Positions 1 through 5,984 of a DNA stretch of 16,406 nucleotides are shown here, piece by piece (within the stretch, counting starts at the first letter, position 1; every line of letters begins with the position of its first letter). Origin of the DNA: QHWT01 sp046734675 (lineage in GTDB: Bacteria > Acidobacteriota > Vicinamibacteria > Vicinamibacterales > 2-12-FULL-66-21); assembly GCA_046734675.1 (NCBI GenBank), contig JBKPRU010000097.1, positions 1 through 16,406 on the forward strand, read 5' to 3'. The notes beneath the pieces were generated by a model. The model saw only the letters and a list, made by a program, of their open reading frames with translations, made no database searches and had not been told where the DNA came from. Made by a program: the position numbers and the translations under genes.

Positions 1-933
1 GACGTCGTCGCGCCCGGCACGGGCCTTCTCTCGAGCGAGAGCGGGGGCAGCACGCTCGAGACGCTGTATCCCTCGCTCATCGTGTCGAGCGGCACGGGCA
101 AGCTGATGAAACTGAGCGGCTCGAGCATGGCGACCGGCGTCGTGAGCGGGCTGGTCGCGATCATGATCGAGACGCACGACTATGCGGCGTATCAGCGCTA
201 CCAGTCGTCAGGCAAGCTTAAGAAGACGGCGGCGTACGCGCCGCCGCCGGCGCTGACGCCAAACGCGATCAAGGCGATGCTGCAGTACTCGGCGACGCCC
301 CTCCGCGACGCGGACGGCCAGCGCTTCGATGCGCTGGCGCAGGGGGCCGGCGAGGTGGACGGCCTCGGCGCGCTGACGCTGGCGTACATGGCGGACACGT
401 CGGCCGGCGTCGGATCGGCGTGGATGGCGCCGGTCCAGCCCTACACGCAGTTCGGCGACACGACCGAAGCGTGGTCGCAGCAGATCGTCTGGGGCACGCG
501 GCTGGTGAGTGGCGCCGGCTTGATGGAAGTGCAGCAGGCGGCCTGGGATCCCTCGGTGCTGTGGGGCGCGGGCGAACTCGCCAATATCGTCTGGGGCACG
601 ACGGTCGAAGACGGCGAGAACATCGTGTGGGGCACGATGGTGGACTTCGACAACATCGTGTGGGGCGGATCGGTCTTCGAAGGCGAGAACATCGTCTGGG
701 GCACGGCGGCGCTTCCCGACTGGGGCGAGAACATCGTCTGGGGCACCGCGCTCGTCGGCTGCTTCGACGGCGAGAACATCGTGTGGGGCACCGCGCTCGA
801 CGGCGAGAACATCGTCTGGGGCACGATGCTCGATTTCGACAACATCGTCTGGGGGACGCTTGATGACGAGAACATCGTCTGGGGCACCTCGAACAAGGTA
901 ACGAGCCTGGGCCTGGTGGGAGGTGTCCTGTGA
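1..933 (+). CDS. S8 subtilisin-like serine peptidase with C-terminal NIVWG repeat tail (5' end outside window)
   Basis: This is the C-terminal part of a subtilase, open from the first base; the start codon and the catalytic Asp and His lie upstream of the window. Fragment residues 1-6 (DVVAPG) match the subtilase segment before the catalytic serine. SGSSMATG at 39-46 is the family's G-[TS]-S-M-A box, with nucleophile Ser42 (codon 124-126). The peptidase core continues to about residue 130. It is followed by a low-lysine tail with one QIVWG and nine NIVWG units separated by short acidic linkers (DFD, DGE, DDE), plus a degenerate VLWG unit. Subtilases are usually exported, but the signal peptide cannot be seen here. 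The stop codon overlaps the GTG of the GNAT gene, so the two are probably translationally coupled. Similar NIVWG tails occur on acidobacterial S8 peptidases as far as I recall; their role is unknown to me. The subtilase call is secure and the tail function is open. Confidence 0.9.
   Translation, partial: DVVAPGTGLLSSESGGSTLETLYPSLIVSSGTGKLMKLSGSSMATGVVSGLVAIMIETHDYAAYQRYQSSGKLKKTAAYAPPPALTPNAIKAMLQYSATPLRDADGQRFDALAQGAGEVDGLGALTLAYMADTSAGVGSAWMAPVQPYTQFGDTTEAWSQQIVWGTRLVSGAGLMEVQQAAWDPSVLWGAGELANIVWGTTVEDGENIVWGTMVDFDNIVWGGSVFEGENIVWGTAALPDWGENIVWGTALVGCFDGENIVWGTALDGENIVWGTMLDFDNIVWGTLDDENIVWGTSNKVTSLGLVGGVL
481..885 (+). repeat. In-frame tandem IVWG repeat array in the subtilase tail
   Basis: Ten IVWG units (one QIVWG at 481-495, nine NIVWG between 583 and 885) occur with a spacing of 10-15 residues. 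The core codons are almost invariant: aacatcgt[cg]tgggg recurs, usually preceded by gag or gac. Linkers vary in length and are acidic, with only one lysine near the extreme end. A block with linker TMVDFD (about 634-660) is echoed by TMLDFD (about 820-843), which suggests duplication of a multi-unit block. A strand-plus-acidic-turn pattern such as this could stack as a beta solenoid; that is inference. Confidence 0.9.
918..933 (+). promoter_or_regulatory. Ribosome binding site and GTGA stop/start overlap deciding the GNAT start
   Basis: GGGAGG at 918-923 lies 6 nt before the GTG at 930. That GTG overlaps the TGA of the subtilase (931-933). No in-frame ATG lies nearby, so the GTG is the best start and implies coupled translation. 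Confidence 0.75.
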
Positions 934-1580
934 TCCGCACGACTGCCGTAACGTCGACGAACACATCGGGAGTTTCGGGTTACGCGGCCACCCTCCAGTC
1001 CGATTGGCGGGCGCAGCTGCCGGTGCTGCATGCCGGCGGCGTCACGCTGCGCGAAGTGGAATTGTCCGACGCTCCGTCGCTGCACGCGCTGCTCACGACG
1101 GAGGAGGTCAGCCGCTTCATCTCGCCGCCGCCGAGCACCGTCGAGGGGTTCGAGCGGTTCATTCAGTGGACACACCGCGAGCGCGCGTCGGGCGCGTATG
1201 TGTGCTTCGCGGTCGTACCGGACGGCTGCGATCGGGCGGTCGGCCTCTTCCAAATCCGCCAGCTCGGACCGAGCTTCGATACGGCGGAGTGGGGATTCGC
1301 GATCGGCCAGGCGTTCTGGGGCACGGGCCTGTTTGCGGCGGCGGCGCCGACGGTCGTGGACTTCGCGATCGACACGCTGCAGGTCCGGCGCCTCGAAGCG
1401 CGATCCGCGGTGGCAAACGGGCGCGGCAACGGCGCGCTGCAGAAGGTTGGCGCGCTGCGTGAAGCCGTGCTGAGGAAGGCATTCCTCAAGGAGGGCACCT
1501 ATCACGACCAGGTGTTGTGGTCCATCACGGCAGACGAATGGTGCATGACACGTCGAACGAAGGAGGTCCGCGTGCACTGA
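930..1580 (+). CDS. GNAT N-acetyltransferase, RimJ/RimL type
   Basis: This 216-aa cytoplasmic acetyltransferase would transfer acetyl from acetyl-CoA to an amine, typically a protein N-terminus or small molecule in the RimJ/RimL (GNAT_3) branch. The N-terminal strand and helix are at about 38-63 (VTLREVELSDAPSLHALL). The acetyl-CoA motif A region is at about 121-140 (WGFAIGQAFWGTGLF, with the Q-x3-G-x-G pattern). The typical C-terminal segment follows at about 157-198 (EARSAVANGRGNGALQKVG, ending YHDQVLWSI). About 35 N-terminal residues rich in Thr, Ser and Gly precede the fold and look disordered. The gene starts with GTG inside the subtilase stop codon and a strong terminator follows, so the pair forms the end of one operon. 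Acetylation of the subtilase or its processed tail is possible but is only an inference from context; a housekeeping or resistance acetyltransferase is the alternative. Confidence 0.88.
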   Translation: MIRTTAVTSTNTSGVSGYAATLQSDWRAQLPVLHAGGVTLREVELSDAPSLHALLTTEEVSRFISPPPSTVEGFERFIQWTHRERASGAYVCFAVVPDGCDRAVGLFQIRQLGPSFDTAEWGFAIGQAFWGTGLFAAAAPTVVDFAIDTLQVRRLEARSAVANGRGNGALQKVGALREAVLRKAFLKEGTYHDQVLWSITADEWCMTRRTKEVRVH

Positions 1581-1639
1581 TCGGAGCGGACGGGACCTGC
1601 CTGTCCCGCCCCCTCCAACCGCTCACCATCACGACCCGG

Positions 1640-1706
1640 GGCCACGGGTCGCACGATACGCACGGCTCGTCCGTGCTCAGGCGTGCGGTCCGTGGCCTTT
1701 TTATTT
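1640..1706 (+). terminator. Strong intrinsic terminator after the subtilase-GNAT unit
   Basis: Arms 1640-1654 and 1683-1697 pair over 15 bp with no mismatch, counting two G-U pairs. The run TTTTTATTT follows immediately (1698-1706). The loop carries its own 6-bp hairpin (GCACGG 1660-1665 with CCGTGC 1671-1676). A small stem CGGGAC/GTCCCG (1591-1596 and 1603-1608) lies between the GNAT stop and the terminator. An alternative stem CGACCC/GGGTCG (1632-1637 with 1646-1651) would compete with the first arm. Confidence 0.85.
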
Positions 1707-1714
1707 CTGCGTGT

Positions 1715-1723
1715 TGTTATATT
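1715..1723 (+). promoter_or_regulatory. Probable extended -10 promoter element for the SDR gene
   Basis: TGTTATATT is an extended -10 (TGn followed by TATATT at 1718-1723), placed just after the terminator's T run. No good -35 is present 16-18 nt upstream. Transcription would begin near 1730, giving a leader of about 60 nt that contains the AAGGAG ribosome binding site at 1779-1784. Confidence 0.45.
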
Positions 1724-1792
1724 CAGGGCGCATTTTCGTGCACCCTCCGCGGCGAGCACGGCGTCCAACTCGGGAACCAAGGAGATGCACCC

Positions 1793-2653
1793 ATGCTCTA
1801 CGCAGTCGCCGGAGCCACCGGACACGTGGGATCGGTCGTCGCTGATACTCTCCTCCAGACCGGGCATCGCGTCCGGGCGATCGTGCGATCGGCGGACAAG
1901 GGAGCCGCGCTCGGCGCGCGTGGCGCGGAGGTCGCGGTCGCGGACCTCGCCGATGCCGAAGCGTTGACGCGCGCGCTCAGCGGCGTGGAGGGCGCCTTCC
2001 TGCTCGTGCCGCCGCAATATCACCGCGCCGACATGCTGTCGGCACAGCGCGACGTCGTCGACGCGCTGGTCGCGGCAGTGCGGAAGAGCGGGGTGCGGCG
2101 GGTCGTGCTGCTCTCGTCCGCGGGCGCGCAGCACACCAGCGGCACGGGGCCGATTCGCATCCTGCACGCAATGGAACGCGCGTTCTCGGACGTGCCGGGC
2201 AACATCACGATCCTGCGCGCCCCGTACTTCATCGAGAACCTGGCCAGCGTCGCCGGCGCCATCAAAGGCCAGCACATTCTTCCGACCTTCGTTCCCTCGT
2301 CGATAGCGCTGACGACCGCGTCGGTCGCGGACATCGGGCGCATCGCCGCGGAGCTGCTCGCGGATGGATCGACAGGCCATCGCGTGGTCAGCGTCGCGGG
2401 CCCGCAGGAGTATTCACACCGGGACTTCGCGGAGGCGGCGAGCCGCGTGCTCGGTGCGCCCGTGAACGCCGTCGACGTGCCGGTCTCGCAGGCCGAACCA
2501 ACGCTGACGGCGGCCGGCTTCCCACCGGAAGTCGCGGCGCTCTTTCGCGAGATGTACGAAGGCGTAGCGGCCGGGCGGGTCGCGTTCGAGCCCGGAGCGC
2601 TGATTCGCGGACGGGTGACGGCGGACGAAGCGTTGAGGCCGTTGCTGCGATAA
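1793..2653 (+). CDS. NmrA-like NAD(P)-binding atypical short-chain dehydrogenase
   Basis: The 286-aa protein is a Rossmann-fold atypical SDR of the NmrA/SDR_a5 kind. The dinucleotide-binding loop GATGHVG is at residues 7-13. A basic stretch follows the second strand (VRAIVRSADKG, 27-37), which would favour NADP(H). VVLLSSAGAQ is at 104-113 and the family-typical LRAPYFIENL at 141-150. No Tyr-x3-Lys catalytic pair is visible, as is usual in NmrA-like members. These act as NAD(P)H-dependent reductases, such as quinone oxidoreductase-like enzymes, or as redox-sensing proteins; the substrate cannot be told from sequence. ATG 1793 was chosen because AAGGAG sits 8 nt upstream and the protein then begins directly with the first beta strand. 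The open frame extends upstream to 1517 but crosses the terminator, so it is not coding there. The gene appears monocistronic. Confidence 0.88.
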   Translation: MLYAVAGATGHVGSVVADTLLQTGHRVRAIVRSADKGAALGARGAEVAVADLADAEALTRALSGVEGAFLLVPPQYHRADMLSAQRDVVDALVAAVRKSGVRRVVLLSSAGAQHTSGTGPIRILHAMERAFSDVPGNITILRAPYFIENLASVAGAIKGQHILPTFVPSSIALTTASVADIGRIAAELLADGSTGHRVVSVAGPQEYSHRDFAEAASRVLGAPVNAVDVPVSQAEPTLTAAGFPPEVAALFREMYEGVAAGRVAFEPGALIRGRVTADEALRPLLR

Positions 2654-2672
2654 CGCGGTCGCGGAACTGCCG

Positions 2673-2699
2673 TTGACATTTATCCGTAACGGATATATC
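2673..2699 (+). promoter_or_regulatory. Sigma-70-type promoter for padR-ADOP
   Basis: A perfect -35 TTGACA (2673-2678) is followed by an AT-rich -10 region TATATCAG (2694-2701). TATATC gives a 15-nt spacer and TATCAG a 17-nt spacer. Either places transcription start at about 2706-2712, on or just before the ATG at 2712. The mRNA is therefore predicted to be leaderless or to have a leader of only a few nucleotides. Confidence 0.7.
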
Positions 2700-2710
2700 A
2701 GTTACGGATA
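2681..2710 (+). promoter_or_regulatory. Two tandem 15-bp palindromic operators, probable PadR binding sites
   Basis: Site 1 is TATCCGTAACGGATA (2681-2695), perfect 7-bp arms around one central base. Site 2 is TATCAGTTACGGATA (2696-2710), matching the reverse complement of site 1 with one mismatch. They abut with no gap, cover the -35/-10 spacer and the -10, and end one base before the padR start codon. A dimeric repressor bound here would block RNA polymerase. Assigning it to the adjacent PadR is inference from the usual autoregulation in that family. Confidence 0.75.
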
Positions 2711-2711
2711 G

Positions 2712-3032
2712 ATGATGACGCCAGCCGTTCTTCACATCCTGCTCTCGCTTGCCGCCGAGGATCGCCACGGCCTCGGCATCGCCGCCGACGTGAAAGAGTT
2801 CACCGACGGCCGCCTCGTGCTCGGGCCGGGCACGCTCTACGGCACGATCAAGCGTCTCCTCGACGCCGACATGGTCGAGGACCTCGGGCAACCGGGCGGT
2901 GGGGAGGACGATCCGCGCCGGCGCTATTACCGGATCACGGCGAAAGGCCGGAAGGCGCTGGCCGCGGAAACCGCAGGCCTGGCGTCGGTGGTGAACGTCG
3001 CGCGGCGCCGCCGCGTGCTGAAGACGTCATGA
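2712..3032 (+). CDS. PadR-family transcriptional regulator
   Basis: This 106-aa protein is a single winged-helix domain, as in the short PadR members found beside acidobacterial permeases. Recognisable segments are HGLGIAADV (19-27), the recognition-helix region GPGTLYGTIKRLL (38-50) and the wing RRYYRITAKGR (70-80). PadR proteins act as dimeric, effector-responsive repressors. The C-terminal dimerisation helix (about 81-100) is short. The start lies one base after a palindromic operator and probably at or near the transcription start, with no Shine-Dalgarno sequence. ATG at 2712 or at 2715 could serve. The stop overlaps the ADOP start (ATGA, 3029-3032). The arrangement implies control of its own promoter and of the permease behind it; the inducing signal is unknown. 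Confidence 0.92.
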   Translation: MMTPAVLHILLSLAAEDRHGLGIAADVKEFTDGRLVLGPGTLYGTIKRLLDADMVEDLGQPGGGEDDPRRRYYRITAKGRKALAAETAGLASVVNVARRRRVLKTS

Positions 3033-5749
3033 CGGCGCCGGGCGATCGCCTGTTCTCGCTGCTGCTCCGTCTCTACCCGCGAGAGTTCCGCGAGCGCTTC
3101 GGCCCGGAAATGTTCGATCTGTTTCACGCGCGCCGGCAGATGGCCGCGCGTTCCCGCCTCGCTCGCCTGCGCTTCTGGGCAGCCCTCATCATCGATACCG
3201 TCCGCGCCGCCCTTCGCGAACGTTTCCCGTCGAATCCCGCGCTCGCGAACACGCCTGAACGACGGAGCACGCCGACGAGCGGCCTTGGGTACGACGTGCG
3301 GCAGGCCTGGCGCATGCTCACACGGGCACCACTCGTTTCCACCTTTGTGGTGATGCTCATCGCGCTGGGACTTGGCAGCACCACCGCCTTGTTCGCGGTC
3401 GTCGACGCGGTGCTGCTCCGGCCCTTCCCGTTCGCAAATCCCGATCGCCTCGTCATGGTGTGGGAGCGCCGCACCGGCACCAACCCCCGGAACGTCGTCG
3501 GCGCGCACGAGTTCGCGGAATGGAGAACGGCTGCGCGGTCGTTCGATCGGATGGCGGCGATGGTGTTCGATCGTGACTTCGCGCTGTCGGGCGACGGCGA
3601 CGCGCTGTCACTCGTCGGCGCGCGCGTGACGTCCGACTTCTTCCCGGTGATGGGCGTCGAGCCGATTGCGGGCCGCGCCTTCGGCGCGGACGCGGATCAG
3701 CCCGGCAGCCCGCCGGTGGCTGTTATCAGCGAGCGATTGTGGCGCGATCGCTTCGGCGCCGATCCAGCGCTCATCGGCCGATCGATCCGCATCAACGATG
3801 GTCCCGTCACCGTGCTCGGCGTGATGCCGGCGTCATTCCGGTTTCCTCCGGATCCGACGGGCGCCGCGCCCGACGTGTGGACGCCGATTGCCGAGCCCTT
3901 TCATCTCTATCGCGGACGGCACTACATGTTCGTCGTCGCGCGCCTGAAGGACGGCGTGACGATCCGGCAGGCGCAGGTGGAGATGGACGCGATCACCGGC
4001 CGCATCGCCACGGTGCTGCCGCAGTTCAGCAAAGGACATGGCGCGAACGTGCTGCCGCTTCACGGCGAGCTGGTGCAGGGCGTCCAGCGATCGCTGCTGA
4101 TGCTGTTTGCCGGCGTCGCGCTGGTGCTGCTGATCGCCTGCTGCAACGTGGCGATCCTGCTGCTGTCGCGCGCCGCGGCGCGGCAGCAGGAAATGGCGGT
4201 GCGGATTGCGCTCGGTGCAGGACGCTTACGCATCGCCCGCCAGGTCCTCGTCGAAGGCGCGATGCTCGCGCTGGTCGGCGGCGTATCGGGCACGTTGATC
4301 GCCGCCTGGCTCGTCACGTTCGCGTCGAAGGCGGTCGGCGCCGACGTGCCACGGATCGAGGCCGCGCACATCGACCTTCGCGTTGCCGCGTTCGCGGCCG
4401 CCGCGAGCCTGCTGACCGCCGTCATGTTCGGGCTCGGTCCGGTTGCGCAGCTGTGGCGCGTGCCGGTGTCCGACCGATTGAAGAACGGCGCCAAAGGGAT
4501 CGCGCGCGCCGATCGCCAGCGTCTTCGCCGCGCGCTCGTGATCGGCGAGATTGCCCTGACGGTCACGATCGCGGCGGGCGCGGCGTTGTTCCTTCAGAGC
4601 TTCTACCGGCTCATTCGTGTTCAGCCCGGCTTCAATCCGTCAGGGGTGCTCGCCGCCGACGTGGCAATTCCCGGCTCGCGCTACGCGACCGCCGCCGCGC
4701 AACGCGCGTTTTATGCCGATGCGGTCGCGCGCGTCGCCGCGCTGCCCGACGTCCGCGCCGCGGCCGCGACCAACATGATTCCGCAAGGCAGCGGCAGTTC
4801 CGGGATCGCGGTTCGCATCGAAGGACGGCCTGCGCCGCCGCCCGGGCAGGAATTGTCGGCCGCGTACCGCGTCGTCACACCGGACTACTTCCGCGCGCTC
4901 GGTATCCCGGTCGTGCGTGGACGCGTGTTCACTGCGCAGGACGCACGCGTCGCGGTGCCGCTGATCCGCTGGTTTCCACAGCAGCCGCTGCCGGCGCGCT
5001 TCGATGCACCGCAGCCGGCTCCCGTCGCCATCGTCAACGAATCGATGGCGCGCGCGTTCTGGCCGGGAGACCATGCTGTCGGGCGGCGCTTCACGGTGCT
5101 GTTCAGTCCGCCGATCACGGTCGTCGGCATCGTGCGCGACACCCGCAATCGCGCGCTCAGCGAGGCGCCGCAGCCGGAGTTCTATCTCTCGTCCGATCAG
5201 GAGCCGCAATCGCGGATGACGCTGCTCGTCGCCGCCAACGGCAATCCGCCGGCGCTGCCGTCCGGCATTCGCGGCGTGTTGAGGACGATTGACGCCGGCG
5301 TCCCGGCCGGACGCGTGCGGCCGTTTGCGGAGATCATCGACGCGAACCTCGCGCTGCATCGATCGGTCACGCTGCTCCTGGGCGGCTTTGCACTGGCGGC
5401 GCTGCTGTTGATGACGCTCGGCGTCTACGCGGTCGTGTCGTATGCAGCCACGCAGCGCGCTTACGAGATTGGCGTTCGAGTCGCGCTCGGCGCGCAGCGG
5501 CACGACATCCGCCGCCTGATCGTGGTGAACGGCGCCGCGCTGGCGCTGGCCGGGATTGCCCTGGGGCTCGGCGGCGCATATGCGCTCGGGCGGTTCGTCG
5601 CCAACGTGCTCTACGAAGTCACACCGAACGATCCCGGCACTTACATCGCATTGACCGCGCTCGTCCTCACGATTGCGACGCTCGCCAGCTGGCTTCCCGC
5701 GCGTCGCGCCCAACGCGTCGATCCGGTAACGGTGCTGCGGAATGAGTAG
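3029..5749 (+). CDS. ADOP-family permease (acidobacterial duplicated orphan permease, MacB/FtsX-like)
   Basis: The 906-aa inner-membrane protein carries the MacB-type permease unit twice, the hallmark of the ADOP family. An N-terminal prefix (about 1-65, including LLRLYPREFRERFGPEMFDLF) is typical of these proteins. Unit 1 has a membrane segment at about 102-130, a periplasmic MacB_PCD domain (about 131-350) and an FtsX-like part with segments at about 354-380, 408-430 and 451-475. Unit 2 has a segment at about 502-523, a second periplasmic domain (about 530-775) and segments at about 780-806, 833-857 and 868-890. RIALGA occurs after the second segment of unit 1 (392-397) and RVALGA in unit 2 (817-822), the contact loop of FtsX-type permeases. 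No ATPase gene is adjacent, hence 'orphan'. The gene overlaps padR by ATGA and is presumably repressed with it. The substrate is unknown; MacB relatives drive mechanotransmission or export of peptides and small molecules. Confidence 0.93.
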   Translation: MTAPGDRLFSLLLRLYPREFRERFGPEMFDLFHARRQMAARSRLARLRFWAALIIDTVRAALRERFPSNPALANTPERRSTPTSGLGYDVRQAWRMLTRAPLVSTFVVMLIALGLGSTTALFAVVDAVLLRPFPFANPDRLVMVWERRTGTNPRNVVGAHEFAEWRTAARSFDRMAAMVFDRDFALSGDGDALSLVGARVTSDFFPVMGVEPIAGRAFGADADQPGSPPVAVISERLWRDRFGADPALIGRSIRINDGPVTVLGVMPASFRFPPDPTGAAPDVWTPIAEPFHLYRGRHYMFVVARLKDGVTIRQAQVEMDAITGRIATVLPQFSKGHGANVLPLHGELVQGVQRSLLMLFAGVALVLLIACCNVAILLLSRAAARQQEMAVRIALGAGRLRIARQVLVEGAMLALVGGVSGTLIAAWLVTFASKAVGADVPRIEAAHIDLRVAAFAAAASLLTAVMFGLGPVAQLWRVPVSDRLKNGAKGIARADRQRLRRALVIGEIALTVTIAAGAALFLQSFYRLIRVQPGFNPSGVLAADVAIPGSRYATAAAQRAFYADAVARVAALPDVRAAAATNMIPQGSGSSGIAVRIEGRPAPPPGQELSAAYRVVTPDYFRALGIPVVRGRVFTAQDARVAVPLIRWFPQQPLPARFDAPQPAPVAIVNESMARAFWPGDHAVGRRFTVLFSPPITVVGIVRDTRNRALSEAPQPEFYLSSDQEPQSRMTLLVAANGNPPALPSGIRGVLRTIDAGVPAGRVRPFAEIIDANLALHRSVTLLLGGFALAALLLMTLGVYAVVSYAATQRAYEIGVRVALGAQRHDIRRLIVVNGAALALAGIALGLGGAYALGRFVANVLYEVTPNDPGTYIALTALVLTIATLASWLPARRAQRVDPVTVLRNE

Positions 5750-5754
5750 AAAAT

Positions 5755-5942
5755 CGGCGGGTCAATCCAAAGACCCGCCCTACACCTGTCACACGGCGGG
5801 TCTAAAGACCCGCCCTACAACCGTGACGCCTCGACGCGCTACACCTGTAACACGTAGGCCAATCGTCAGAGGCGCGTGTGCGCGGTAGGGCGCACCTTTA
5901 GGTGCGCCTTCACAACGGCGCCTCTAAAGAGGCGCCCTACCG
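5755..5942. repeat. Cluster of REP-like short palindromes between convergent genes
   Basis: The units are an 8-bp stem with a short loop and the flank CTAC. Copy A spans 5756-5783 (GGCGGGTC stem, loop enlarged to 8 nt). Copy B spans 5795-5818 (same stem, TAAA loop). A decayed copy at about 5824-5853 keeps CTACACCTGTAACAC, matching the CTACACCTGTCACAC after copy A. Copy C spans 5885-5908 in inverted orientation (GGCGCACC stem, TAAA loop on the minus strand). Copy D spans 5917-5940 (GGCGCCTC stem, TAAA loop). C and D face each other across 8 nt. No T runs follow the stems. The 5750-5979 stretch has no gene. Confidence 0.85.
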
Positions 5943-5956
5943 TGAGGCCCGAGCTG

Positions 5957-5984
5957 CCCTGAGCCCTGAGCCTTGAGCCCTAGG
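5957..5984. repeat. Heptamer array CCCTGAG x4 overlapping the aspartokinase stop
   Basis: CCCTGAG, CCCTGAG, CCTTGAG and CCCTAGG lie head to tail. The last unit supplies the minus-strand TAG stop (5980-5982) of the aspartokinase gene. Confidence 0.7.

Noticed and set aside
441..1577. Long minus-strand open frame with VPQTMFSPS-like repeats opposite the NIVWG array
   Set aside because: It is the antisense image of the repeat tail and GNAT gene; it has no ribosome binding site or family resemblance, and high GC makes such open frames common.
1517..1792. Upstream extension of the SDR open frame
   Set aside because: It runs through an intrinsic terminator and promoter-like element, while ATG 1793 has a good ribosome binding site and family-typical N-terminus.
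3739..5292. 517-residue plus-strand frame inside the ADOP gene
   Set aside because: It is Arg/Ala-rich, without any recognisable domain, and lies wholly within a clear membrane protein gene in another frame.
5755..5942. CRISPR array
   Set aside because: The repeats are palindromes of varying stem with irregular spacing and orientation, and there are no equal-length spacers or cas genes.
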